Positions 7,248 to 14,259 of a stretch of DNA of 24,755 nt are shown here, piece after piece. This DNA is from a virus: positions 1-24,755 of the IMG/VR virus record IMGVR_UViG_3300045107_000227; one strand, 5' to 3'. How positions within the stretch are numbered: position 1 is the first letter of the stretch; each line of letters starts with the position of its first letter. The notes below the pieces were generated by a model. That model was not told the origin of the DNA. It did no database searches and was given only the letters and a program-made list of their open reading frames with translations. A program made the position numbers and the translations under genes.

Positions 7248-7315
7248 TGTCTTGTCCCGGATTCGAACCGAGGAATCTTCTCTGCCGAGTGCTTTTCCGA
7301 TTAAGCTAACAAGAC
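7248..7315 (-). tRNA. tRNA-like gene lacking a normal anticodon loop
   Basis: Acceptor GTCTTGT/ACAAGAC is a perfect 7 bp. D arm GCTT-AATCGGAA-AAGC and T arm CTCGG-TTCGAAT-CCGGG are canonical, with discriminator A and UA at 8-9. But only 17 bases (CTCGGCAGAGAAGATTC) lie between position 26 and the T stem, against about 21 expected, and they form no 5-bp anticodon stem with a 7-base loop. It looks like a tRNA with the anticodon loop and half its stem deleted. Total length is 68 bases. It is transcribed from the promoter at 7595-7623. CCA is not encoded. Confidence 0.55.
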
Positions 7316-7594
7316 ATGATTTGTATGCCGGAGTAAAATCCGGCACTCTGACCAACCACTTTGCCAGCAAATGCTGAACTGTGGACTTGCCCCAAAGTGG
7401 ATTTGTAGCCTCCGTCCCAGATTCTCACCGGTTGTCCGCTAGCAGGCAAAGGGCACGCGTTGCTCGGGTATTGTTCCCCACGGAGACATATTCTAAAGAG
7501 AGAAATAGCCGCCTCTCGGCGACTACCCTCCCAACACATTATAAGAAGGCTCCCACTAGTAGGTTTACTGCGAGTGGAATATCTTTCTATAGTT
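7316..7594 (-). other. Non-coding, structured leader of the tRNA-like block
   Basis: No convincing gene lies here. The - strand can form strong hairpins: GTCGCC-GAGA-GGCGGC (GNRA loop, near 7505-7530), TGCCGGA-TTTTAC-TCCGGCA (near 7325-7350), and a long-range pairing of CTCCGT with ACGGAG. One part resembles a D arm plus anticodon arm, but no T arm follows. It may hold further degenerate tRNAs or a separate structured RNA. Confidence 0.4.
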
Positions 7595-7623
7595 ATTATA
7601 CGCGCACGTGCTGCGAAAAGCAA
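7595..7623 (-). promoter_or_regulatory. Promoter cassette for tRNA-like block
   Basis: TTGCTT (7623-7618), 17 bases, TATAAT (7600-7595), preceded by GGGGGG. It lies just past the stop of the gene at 7631-7879. Confidence 0.75.
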
Positions 7624-7630
7624 CCCCCCA

Positions 7631-7879
7631 TTACGGCAGTTTACTAAGACAATTTCGGATTTGCATTACCACTTCATTGGCTTTGTTAACATCATGTACC
7701 AAAGATTGGTGTGTATCAAACTCCTCAAGCGGCGCAGGTATCCCGCGGTTGTGGTAATCTTCCAGGCGGTCGGACCACCATTGCTCGTGTTGTTGTAATT
7801 CAGATTGCACGGCACGATCTGTACCAAGTTGGTTCAGGAACTCAGTACGCAATTATTCCGGGTCAATTTCTTCGGGCAT
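7631..7879 (-). pseudogene. Small gene with in-frame TAA at codon 9
   Basis: ATG 7879 has a strong AGGAGGAG ribosome site and encodes MPEEIDPE, then TAA (7855-7853), then in the same frame LRTEFLNQLGTD and on to the end at 7631 (73 further codons, helical and charged, with QQHEQWWSDRLEDYH). The codon after TAA is TTG, so re-initiation could make the 73-aa protein; otherwise the gene is broken. CAA to TAA is a single-base change. Function is unknown. Confidence 0.6.
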
Positions 7880-7894
7880 AACTCCTCCTATAAG

Positions 7895-7916
7895 AAAAGG
7901 TCCCTGAGGACCTTTT
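7895..7916 (-). terminator. Intercistronic hairpin
   Basis: 9-bp stem AAAAGGTCC/GGACCTTTT with a 4-base loop, between the stop at 7964 and the AGGAGG of the gene at 7879. The stem ends in TTTT, so partial intrinsic termination is plausible. Confidence 0.65.
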
Positions 7917-7963
7917 CAAGCAGCTTGGAACAATAGAAACAAGGGACTCGTGGCTGGGTTGGT

Positions 7964-8332
7964 TTACGCCTCGGCGACCTCAGCTTCAGAAACGGGTAAC
8001 TCGCTCACTTGGGTTTCCTGGACCGGCTTGACCCGTTTAATGCGGACAACATCCATTGCCGGAGTTTGTCCATCGGAACTGGTATCTTGATAGTAAGCGG
8101 CCATTGGTTCAAACTTGAAGGGCATACCCTCCAAAGCATTCAATAGCTCATCCTGCATTGCCTTCAAGACATCGTCACGGTTTCCGGCCCCGTCAACGGC
8201 TAACCGTTTAACTTCATAGGTAAAATTCGGGAACGTCACTACCGTACTAAATCGAAAGCCGGCTTCACCTAACTTCTGACGGATTTGCTTCGGGACCGCC
8301 GGACCCTTATCTTCAATCACTGCGACACTCAT
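7964..8332 (-). CDS. Paralog family member A, unknown function
   Basis: 122 aa with AAAGGA upstream of the start. Residues about 15-100 align by eye with the proteins at 8666-9337 and 17924-18481: an N-terminal helix (IRQKLGEAGFRF), the signature FPNFTYEVKRL, a helix (DELLNALEGMPFKFE) and a final strand (MDVVRIKRV). The acidic tail (SELPVSEAEVAEA) is low complexity. The fold is probably a small alpha/beta domain. I do not recognise the family. Having three divergent copies in one phage suggests a multi-subunit or regulatory role. Confidence 0.8.
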   Translation of the reverse strand: MSVAVIEDKGPAVPKQIRQKLGEAGFRFSTVVTFPNFTYEVKRLAVDGAGNRDDVLKAMQDELLNALEGMPFKFEPMAAYYQDTSSDGQTPAMDVVRIKRVKPVQETQVSELPVSEAEVAEA

Positions 8333-8364
8333 TCTTATATCCTTTCACTTTCAACCTTGATATT

Positions 8365-8393
8365 ATTATAACGGGTCCTTATTCAAAAAGCAA
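8365..8393 (-). promoter_or_regulatory. Promoter cassette for gene 8332
   Basis: TTGCTT (8393-8388), 17 bases, TATAAT (8370-8365), preceded by CCGGG. Confidence 0.8.
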
Positions 8394-8401
8394 CCCGGAA
8401 T

Positions 8402-8596
8402 TTAGTCAGTTACGATACGACTTTCAAAAAGCTCGGCCTCTTTGGTATCACCGCGATCACGCGCATTTTGAGCTAATTCCTTAAAAGCTTGTTGGTCCAT
8501 TTCTGCCGATATCTCGGCTACAAGTTCGGCCTCTTTCTCGGGCGTATAGGGCAAAGTTGGCTTTTCCAGCTCTCCAAACCATAACTTTAATTCCAT
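8402..8596 (-). CDS. Small acidic hypothetical protein (64 aa)
   Basis: GGGAGG precedes ATG 8596. The product is highly charged and helical (EKEAELVAEISAEMDQQAF), with a net negative charge and no known motif. It shares the transcription unit started at 9396-9424 with the gene at 8666-9337, separated from it by a hairpin. Confidence 0.7.
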   Translation of the reverse strand: MELKLWFGELEKPTLPYTPEKEAELVAEISAEMDQQAFKELAQNARDRGDTKEAELFESRIVTD

Positions 8597-8616
8597 AAAT
8601 CCTCCCGGATAAATAG

Positions 8617-8634
8617 AGAGGGCTTGCGCCCTCT
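8617..8634 (-). terminator. Intercistronic hairpin
   Basis: 7-bp arms AGAGGGC/GCCCTCT with the loop TTGC on +, the same loop as the hairpin at 5351-5368. It lies between two co-directional genes with no new promoter. Confidence 0.6.
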
Positions 8635-8665
8635 TATCACAACATTCTAAGGAGGTACTGAGGAG

Positions 8666-9337
8666 TTAGAGGACTATGTCATTCAACTCATTGGCAAATG
8701 CCGTAGCTTGTTCGGGGTCTAGAGTAGGATCGGCTTGTTCCGCATGTGCCTGACGAGCTTGGCGCATCTTGGCATTGCGGCCTACTTTTTCTTTCTTAGC
8801 CGGCTTTTCAGCGCCGTCAAAACCTTCAGTATCCTGGATTGAAGGTGCGGCAACCTTGCGGGTCGATTTCTTCATCTGGGCCAAGATATCGGTACGCTCA
8901 TCTTCAGTCAATTCATCCCAGTTCGAATGGGCTTCGCGAGCTTTGGCTTCCAGCTTCTGTGCGGCATTCATTTTGGGGGCGGCAGGCGCACGACCCGGTG
9001 CATCATAACCCTGAGCTTTAATCACGACCAAATAAGTCGCACCCGTTTCACCAAATTGAATTGTAGCATCGCCCAATCGCTTAAACTGAACCGGAAACTC
9101 ACTGAGCGAATTGATAAATGTTTCCGCCGCAGCTTTAGCGGTTTCGGCGTTCACATCAACAATTTGGCCGTCGACACTTGAATCCAATGTAACTTCGTAG
9201 CGAAAGTTCGGCGTGGTTTTAATGCGGTTAAACGCAACACCTTTACTATTGAGGTATTCGCGCAAACGCACTGGCAGTGGTCTCACTTCGGTTGTAGTCG
9301 CCGCGGCTACTGGAGCTTCATCTAACATAGCAGTCAT
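8666..9337 (-). CDS. Paralog family member B, with long basic tail
   Basis: 223 aa; AAGGAG lies about 10 bases before the ATG. Residues about 20-110 form the shared family domain (LREYLNSKGVAFNRI, then TTPNFRYEVTLD, then TYLVVIKAQGYDAPGR). The C-terminal half is unique: helical, lysine and alanine rich (KKSTRKVAAP, KPAKKEKVGRNAKMRQ), ending in an acidic helix. The basic region could bind nucleic acid. It has its own promoter at 9396-9424. No known family is recognised. Confidence 0.85.
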   Translation of the reverse strand: MTAMLDEAPVAAATTTEVRPLPVRLREYLNSKGVAFNRIKTTPNFRYEVTLDSSVDGQIVDVNAETAKAAAETFINSLSEFPVQFKRLGDATIQFGETGATYLVVIKAQGYDAPGRAPAAPKMNAAQKLEAKAREAHSNWDELTEDERTDILAQMKKSTRKVAAPSIQDTEGFDGAEKPAKKEKVGRNAKMRQARQAHAEQADPTLDPEQATAFANELNDIVL

Positions 9338-9395
9338 CTGTTTTTCTCCTTGATAATCTTTTAACCTTCATTTGGTGGAATCACCGTACGTTAGT

Positions 9396-9424
9396 ATTAT
9401 CCAACATTTTTACTAAAAAGGCAA
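9396..9424 (-). promoter_or_regulatory. Promoter cassette for gene 9337
   Basis: TTGCCT (9424-9419), 17 bases, GATAAT (9401-9396), preceded by GGGGGG. Confidence 0.75.
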
Positions 9425-9459
9425 CCCCCCGACCAATGAATTTTCAAGCAATTTCGAAA

Positions 9460-9708
9460 TCAGTTTTTAAACCGATGTAATGGAATAATGGGGTAAAGGA
9501 TCATGCCTGTAAGCGGATTGAATTCCACGAGCACACATAATGCCCCCGCAAACTCGGCAGGATTGTATTTATTCTCTTGGCATATCTGCAGAAAACGGGC
9601 ATGGGCTATTTCGCAAGTCGGTGAGACCAATGAAACGCCCCCGTTATCCTGGAATATATTGAACCATTCGAATAGGTGTGATTGTAGCGGAAAGTAATAC
9701 AGGTACAT
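9460..9708 (-). CDS. Hypothetical protein (82 aa)
   Basis: The ATG overlaps the stop of the upstream gene (TGATG at 9710-9706), so it is translationally coupled. The product is rich in aromatic and hydrophobic residues (N-terminal MYLYYFPLQSHLFEWF) with ICQENKYNPAEFAGAL in the middle. No family is recognised. It is the last gene of the unit started at 11427-11455. Confidence 0.65.
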   Translation of the reverse strand: MYLYYFPLQSHLFEWFNIFQDNGGVSLVSPTCEIAHARFLQICQENKYNPAEFAGALCVLVEFNPLTGMILYPIIPLHRFKN

Positions 9709-10019
9709 CAGAGAGACAATCCTAACACGAGTAAAGTGCCTCCGAGTTCACTGCGGACAGCATTAAAGGCAGCAATGCGAGCCTCATCGGCCGTAGCAAC
9801 TTCACCACTGCGATTGAAATGGTTGCCGTTAGTCGCGCGCCACCTCCACGGAGTATTGGGCATACCGTCGATTATTAACGGCCAAGCATTTAACTCCAAA
9901 TTAAGGATCGGAATAAGCATGCGGTAAATATTGAGCCCAGAGCCTTTAGGAATCTATTCCCATTGAGGCACCCTTAACTCAAAAGTAAAAGCAGGCGTGA
10001 ACACTGGTTTATCGGACAT
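9708..10019 (-). pseudogene. Small gene with in-frame TAG at codon 22
   Basis: ATG 10019 has GGAGGAAAC directly upstream and overlaps the previous gene. It encodes MSDKPVFTPAFTFELRVPQW plus E, then TAG (9956-9954), then continues in frame with IPKGSGLNIYRMLIPILNLE to TGA at 9708. The ATG at 9920 inside the second part has no ribosome site, and the residues before it look coding, which argues for one 103-codon gene with an amber codon. CAG to TAG is one change. Downstream residues DEARIAAFNAVRSEL look helical. Function unknown. Confidence 0.6.
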
Positions 10020-10470
10020 GTTTCCTCCGGTTCTTAAACCGGGGCTTCTGGCCCGGGAAGTCAGGACGCCACACAGCCCCAATGTTCTCTTTACCCCGTG
10101 GCTTAGGAGGCTTGGGAACTGCTGCGACGGGTAGATAGGACTGCTCCAGAGCCGACTTACGGCGAGCGTTGGCCGCGTCATCGCGGATGACAATAACCTT
10201 ACGCTCCGTAGATTCGGTCTTTTCCGGTCGAGCGGTCTTGTTAGTATCACCTAACATGCGCACTAATTGGTCGCGGGATATCATAGCCAAGGCTTGCGGG
10301 TCCGATTTAATGGTTCCTGAAACCGTATTGTCTTCACGCGGGAGACGCATCTTTTCAGTCGCTTCAGCACCTATTTGCGTATTAAGGCGACGCAGCATAA
10401 CCGCGTTATACTCCTGTTGGGCTATTCGCCGGATCGCGTCAAGCGCCTTTTCAGGCGTAGCATGGTTCAT
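10009..10470 (-). CDS. Basic hypothetical protein (153 aa)
   Basis: AAGGAG lies before ATG 10470. The N-terminal half is helical (ALDAIRRIAQQEYNAVMLRR); the C-terminal third is basic and proline rich (PKPPKPRGKENIGAVWRP, ending KPRFKNRRKHVR), suggesting nucleic-acid or protein binding in a disordered tail. It overlaps the next gene by 11 bases. Unknown family. Confidence 0.75.
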   Translation of the reverse strand: MNHATPEKALDAIRRIAQQEYNAVMLRRLNTQIGAEATEKMRLPREDNTVSGTIKSDPQALAMISRDQLVRMLGDTNKTARPEKTESTERKVIVIRDDAANARRKSALEQSYLPVAAVPKPPKPRGKENIGAVWRPDFPGQKPRFKNRRKHVR

Positions 10471-10568
10471 AGGTCACTCCTTGTGCTTGTCCAGAACAGC
10501 ACGAAACGAGGCCTCGATTTTAACAGGACCTCGTCAAAATAAGTAAATTTAGGTTTATTTGATTGGGT

Positions 10569-10895
10569 CTAATCACTGCCTACGTATTTATGGTAAGCCT
10601 CTATCAGCCCAGGGCATAATTTGATAGCATCACGCTGGGCCAATTGTTTCAAGTAAGCGATGAGATAGGCCCGGTGAAGCATAGGTCCGACACTTGGTAA
10701 TGAATAGCCGCCCTGCTCCTCGAAGGCACTCATCATGTTAACCAGGTTCTCAACGATAGCCGTCATACCGGCAACCTTGAGAAGCTCCAGCAGGCGCTCT
10801 GTATTTTCGGTCTGATTAGGAAACAATTGCGCAATTGCTTCCATGGCCTGGTCAAGTGTTGGCGCCATACCACTATCAGACGAGTTTTGCGACAT
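10569..10895 (-). CDS. Helical hypothetical protein (108 aa)
   Basis: AGGAGG precedes ATG 10895, which overlaps the upstream gene by 20 bases. The product is predicted mostly helical (LDQAMEAIAQLF, LLELLKVAGMTAIVENLVNM). It ends with TAG at 10571-10569. Beyond that TAG the frame stays open for 33 codons to a TGA overlapping the next ATG as ATGA, so a longer form by amber read-through is possible but not needed. Unknown family. Confidence 0.75.
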   Translation of the reverse strand: MSQNSSDSGMAPTLDQAMEAIAQLFPNQTENTERLLELLKVAGMTAIVENLVNMMSAFEEQGGYSLPSVGPMLHRAYLIAYLKQLAQRDAIKLCPGLIEAYHKYVGSD

Positions 10896-11388
10896 CTACG
10901 TCCTCCTTCATTTCACCAATGAGAAACAGAAAATGTCTGAGTTCATTGCGATGTTTACTTTCCTTATGTAAATCCAGCCGTCCATTGAGGTTACTAGCGA
11001 TAGCTTTCTGAACCCGAAACTCTAGCTTAGCCCAGTCCTCACGAATCTTGTCGTCACTATCGACTACGTAATCCGCGCCCTGTCGCTTGAGCTCATAAAG
11101 TCCATTCGACCATTTGTCGCGCCATTGAGCGACCATAAGCGCGACATCCGAGTCAAGTCTGTTTTGACCCGAGTAACCCATGCGTACTGCATTTAACAGA
11201 TTAACCATACGCCAAAGCCGCGTATACTGTTCATTCAAATCCGATGCTGCGGTAATATATTCTAAGCCCTGTAACAGATTAGCCCGAGCCGAATCATACG
11301 CATTCCACTTGCCGAGAAAAGATACGCGCAGTGTCTGCCATTCGATGTTATACAGGCACATCTTTTCCTTTGTCAACGTAACTTGCAC
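10876..11388 (-). CDS. Hypothetical protein (170 aa)
   Basis: GTG start at 11388 with AGGAGG six bases upstream. The product is largely helical, with many W, R and E (LWRMVNLLNAVRMGY, VALMVAQWRDKWSNGLYELK). It is the first gene of the unit from the promoter at 11427-11455. No family is recognised. Confidence 0.78.
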   Translation of the reverse strand: MQVTLTKEKMCLYNIEWQTLRVSFLGKWNAYDSARANLLQGLEYITAASDLNEQYTRLWRMVNLLNAVRMGYSGQNRLDSDVALMVAQWRDKWSNGLYELKRQGADYVVDSDDKIREDWAKLEFRVQKAIASNLNGRLDLHKESKHRNELRHFLFLIGEMKEDVDVAKLV

Positions 11389-11426
11389 TTTTGCCTCCTT
11401 GTGGGTTGATTTACTTTCCTAAATCT

Positions 11427-11455
11427 ATTATAACACCGTTTTTGACAAAAGGCAA
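11427..11455 (-). promoter_or_regulatory. Promoter cassette for 11388-9460 operon
   Basis: TTGCCT (11455-11450), 17-base spacer TTTGTCAAAAACGGTGT, TATAAT (11432-11427), with TGT giving an extended -10. This is the closest match to the cassette consensus. Confidence 0.88.
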
Positions 11456-11458
11456 CCG

Positions 11459-11748
11459 TCAGTCCTTAACGAGCTCATCCCAGCGACGTTCAATCGGGCT
11501 ATAGTTAGCAAATTGCGCCCAACCTGCCGTAGTAGCTTCGATGCACCGGATGAATGAAGTCCCGCTACACTGATTACTATATATTAAGGCACAGGCTTCA
11601 GCACCCGCTATTGTTGCACCACCCACCGGTTGTTAATAGGGGCACGAATCTCAGGAATGGTCTCCTTTAACCCTTCGACATACTCCCGCTACACGGGCGC
11701 TACACCTACGCCCGCCTTAGTAGCGGTATGGGTCGATACACATGTCAT
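11459..11748 (-). pseudogene. Small gene with amber codon and frameshift
   Basis: ATG 11748 overlaps the upstream stop (GTATGA) and has GGAGG upstream. It encodes MTCVSTHTATKAGVGVAPV, TAG (11691-11689), then REYVEGLKETIPEIRAPINN in the same frame. A second TAG follows, but the neighbouring frame (-1) takes over near 11625, in a G-rich stretch, with GGATIAGAEACALIYSNQ and on to RRWDELVKD and TGA at 11459. The two halves read as one protein of about 96 aa with two lesions. Function unknown. Confidence 0.6.
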
Positions 11749-11969
11749 ACCCAGTCCTCCAACTCTGCTACATTGTCAGGCCGAACAGTGTCATTCTGCG
11801 GCACTTGGATTATCTTAAGCGGCCTTGAGTCATTATTAGCCCGCTGCGGTGGCGTATTGCGATTATATGGCACTGGTGGTTCATAGGGCGGAAAATATGA
11901 ATCAAGTCCGCGGGCCGATTCCGCAATGCTGCGTGGCACTTCATAGTAAGCATTACGCTTCGAGGGCAT
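11745..11969 (-). CDS. Small proline-rich hypothetical protein (74 aa)
   Basis: AAAGGAGG precedes ATG 11969, which overlaps the end of the LAGLIDADG-like gene by 17 bases. The middle is proline, tyrosine and asparagine rich (YFPPYEPPVPYNRNTPPQ), probably disordered. Unknown function. Confidence 0.65.
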   Translation of the reverse strand: MPSKRNAYYEVPRSIAESARGLDSYFPPYEPPVPYNRNTPPQRANNDSRPLKIIQVPQNDTVRPDNVAELEDWV

Positions 11970-12939
11970 TGTAAGCCTCCTTTAACCGCCTTGCTAACGC
12001 GACGGTTGTCTCTCTATTACTATTACACTCCAAAAGTGTTCCAAAAGCAAGCCAGGATTCCGAACGAGCTTGCATCTCGGCGGGCGAGCGATGCTTGTAA
12101 CGCTTGTCAACGCAGTGATTCGTCAGATGTGAGCTAACATGCGTTGCCATATTCTGCTTATACTGTAAAAAGGGTCCAATTATAGCGAGAACCTTGATCA
12201 CATCTTCCCCTTTGTTTACGACATAATAGTAGGGGCTAACAGCATCACTTGCCCGGTACACAATATATCCCAGGCCAATGGTCCTAAGGATGCGACACAA
12301 TAGATCTAAATTCGAACCATACAGGCGTATAATAAAGGAACGGGGCGCGTGATGCTTAGTGATAAAAGAGTTGTGATCAAACACTGCCGCGATATACGCG
12401 AGGGGAAGTGCTTCATAACTCTTAACATCAGCGAGTTCTATCTTAGGCCGTAATTGCGCCTTAGTCTTTGGTCGGTCAACCGGAATAACAAAGGGTTCGG
12501 CCGCTTTCTGCACATGACACCATTCGGTTCTTGGGACCGCCGTAATGCCCGAATCTTTAAACAGGCGTTGCGCAATATAGCGACAAACGACTTCCAACAG
12601 ATCCCGTTTCTTTTCGGTAAAGTGTCTTGCCATAACAAACGCATATAACGAGCTTTTATTGGGTTGAACACGCAGGCAATAGGGAAACATCGGATCACGT
12701 TGTGGCACGACGGCATATCCTTGGAAATTGGCCATTAGGCGAATAAGGATGTTCTGGTCGTCGCTGGCAAAGCGGAAATAATCATTGGCGACGAACTGGC
12801 AGTTGTCGATAATTATACCAACCTCAGCCCAAGACAGGGGCTCGTACTTGGCCAATAAGAAGGCATTCCAATGTAGCGCGTTTGTATAGCGGGGGCGTCG
12901 TTCACTATAGGGTTCAACAGATGTGTCAAACTTAGCCAT
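11953..12939 (-). CDS. Degenerate LAGLIDADG-like protein, two domains
   Basis: 328 aa; the start at 12939 is preferred over 12945 because AAAGGGG then has normal spacing, and it overlaps the upstream stop. The C-terminal domain (about 175-285) reads LPLAYIAAVFDHNSFI, then FIIRLYGSNLDLLCRIL and GLGYIVYR, the layout of a LAGLIDADG homing endonuclease; the N-terminal domain repeats it weakly (WAEVGIIIDNCQF, then YCLRVQPN). The acidic catalytic residue expected at the end of each motif is Asn or Cys, so nuclease activity is doubtful; a DNA-binding role is more likely. It shares GYIV and ELLCR-type segments with the next gene. Confidence 0.55.
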   Translation of the reverse strand: MAKFDTSVEPYSERRPRYTNALHWNAFLLAKYEPLSWAEVGIIIDNCQFVANDYFRFASDDQNILIRLMANFQGYAVVPQRDPMFPYCLRVQPNKSSLYAFVMARHFTEKKRDLLEVVCRYIAQRLFKDSGITAVPRTEWCHVQKAAEPFVIPVDRPKTKAQLRPKIELADVKSYEALPLAYIAAVFDHNSFITKHHAPRSFIIRLYGSNLDLLCRILRTIGLGYIVYRASDAVSPYYYVVNKGEDVIKVLAIIGPFLQYKQNMATHVSSHLTNHCVDKRYKHRSPAEMQARSESWLAFGTLLECNSNRETTVALARRLKEAYNALEA

Positions 12940-13636
12940 TAGCATTCCCCTTTAATACGGTTAGCACTTCAGCATAAACTGGCGCTAGGTTTTTATTGGC
13001 GCTGGGCGTAACTAATTCCTTGAGAGCGATCCAAGCAGCGTTGCGGACTTGAATGGCATCCCCAACAACGTACACCCGATTTAGTACCGAAGAATACTTG
13101 TTGATAAAGTCTAGGGCCTTCTGAGCCTTAACTTTCTGCAACGTTAGCGAGGGGATGATATATTCCAGAACCTCGACTATCTCGGTGGCGCGAGTTACGT
13201 TAAATATATAATTAGAGCCCGAGTTGCGATTGGCGACTATATAGCCTACCCGCAGGGTCTTCATTAGCCGACACAATAGCTCAATATCGGAACTGTGCAC
13301 CTTTAACAATATACTTCGACTAGAGTCCACTAGGCTGATAAAGGATACGGCATCCATAATAGCGACGACTTGGGGCTGAGTATACTCCGGCACCGAATCC
13401 GGAAGCATATCCCAGGTCACATGCGGCAACTTGATAAAACGCGGTTTTGTCGCGGCTTGCTCCGCTAACTCGGTGCCTCTAGGGGGCAATACCTTGCCCG
13501 CGGCTTTTAGCTTCTTACGCTGGCGATAATTCTTGCGGTACTTCTCAAGACGGTCTAGCCCGTCGCCTTCGCCGTAGCGCAATCTTTGGTAGTACTCCCG
13601 GGCATATTGGCGCTTCTGTTCCGGTGTCCATGCCAT
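12932..13636 (-). CDS. Degenerate LAGLIDADG-like protein, basic N-terminus
   Basis: 234 aa, AGGAG about 10 bases before the ATG. Residues 1-60 are a basic helical arm (PEQKRQYAREYYQRLRYGEG, then RQRKKLKAAGK) typical of DNA-binding extensions in phage homing-type proteins. The following domain has QPQVVAIMDAVSFISLVD, SSDIELLCRLMKTLRVGYIV and YIFNVTRATEIVEVLEYI, matching the next gene's C-terminal domain. The motif's second acidic residue is Val, which argues against cleavage. First gene of the unit from 13684-13712. Confidence 0.55.
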   Translation of the reverse strand: MAWTPEQKRQYAREYYQRLRYGEGDGLDRLEKYRKNYRQRKKLKAAGKVLPPRGTELAEQAATKPRFIKLPHVTWDMLPDSVPEYTQPQVVAIMDAVSFISLVDSSRSILLKVHSSDIELLCRLMKTLRVGYIVANRNSGSNYIFNVTRATEIVEVLEYIIPSLTLQKVKAQKALDFINKYSSVLNRVYVVGDAIQVRNAAWIALKELVTPSANKNLAPVYAEVLTVLKGNANG

Positions 13637-13683
13637 TGACTATACTCCTATTCTGAATTCGCATTTACACTAATCTACTATTG

Positions 13684-13712
13684 ATTATACCATAAACGAA
13701 GCAGTAAATCAA
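13684..13712 (-). promoter_or_regulatory. Promoter for LAGLIDADG-like operon
   Basis: TTGATT (13712-13707), 17 bases, TATAAT (13689-13684), preceded by GGGGCG. The -35 differs from the TTGCC of the other cassettes. Confidence 0.75.
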
Positions 13713-13989
13713 CGCCCCATCGTAAGAAATCTCGTTTAGACGTTGTACATGCATCCATCGTCAGTATATTACGTTTGACATGCGTTTAACAAATATCAAA
13801 TAATTTTTTGTATTACGTTGGGCGGTTTTACTCCTCGAATTACAGCGTTCGACGAATTACAATTATGATTTAGACGTATTTACTGAATTCTATTATAGAA
13901 TAATAGAATTCAGTAAATACGTCTAAATTATTCATGAAAAGTTACTAAACATCGTAAATATATTATGAGCCGGAACAGTGTCAGAAATG
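13713..13989. other. AT-rich intergenic region with direct repeats
   Basis: No gene is visible in the 353 bases between 13637 and 13989. Apart from the promoter and the large palindrome it contains a repeated CGAATTACA (near 13836 and 13854), recurring TTTAGACGT (also in the palindrome arms) and an A/T tract. This combination suits a replication origin or a recombination site, which is a guess. Confidence 0.4.
13868..13928. repeat. Perfect 29-bp inverted repeat, 3-base loop
   Basis: Left arm 13868-13896 begins ATTTAGACGTATTTACTG; right arm 13900-13928 is its exact complement; the loop is AGA. It is symmetric, so it acts alike on both strands. It lacks a U-run and is AT rich, unlike the terminators here. 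Candidates are an origin, a hairpin recognised by a nuclease or an insertion site. Confidence 0.9.
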
Positions 13990-14259
13990 TTACGGTTCAT
14001 TAGGCGAATGCGAGGCGGGGGCTACCGGTTTTGGTTCGGGTGTGCTAGGCGTCGAACGCCAGATGTCCAGCAGCTTTTCGGAAGCAGCCTCTAATAAGAT
14101 AGTAATGTACAACGTCCAACATGCTGGTGCGAATATCCACCAGTTAGCCAGAGGATTGACGCAGAAGAAAGCCAATGTGATGAACCAGCCTCCGCAGAAA
14201 GATATGGTCCATAAGATTACTTTAAAGCGGGAACGGCGGTCAAGTTTATTGTTGTCCAT
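13990..14259 (-). CDS. Small membrane protein (89 aa, two TM helices)
   Basis: AAGGAG lies nine bases before ATG 14259. Two hydrophobic segments (about 14-33, VILWTISFCGGWFITLAFF, and 38-57, ANWWIFAPACWTLYITILL) with a short turn; a basic N-terminus (NNKLDRRSRFK) and a proline-rich charged tail. The size and shape fit a holin-like or other small phage membrane protein, but nothing specific identifies it. It overlaps the small hydrophobic frame upstream (14246-14392). Confidence 0.7.
   Translation of the reverse strand: MDNNKLDRRSRFKVILWTISFCGGWFITLAFFCVNPLANWWIFAPACWTLYITILLEAASEKLLDIWRSTPSTPEPKPVAPASHSPNEP

Noticed and set aside
7306-7623. 105-codon - strand frame over the tRNA-like block
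   Set aside because: It covers the promoter and a near-canonical tRNA-like fold, has no ribosome site and no protein-like pattern.
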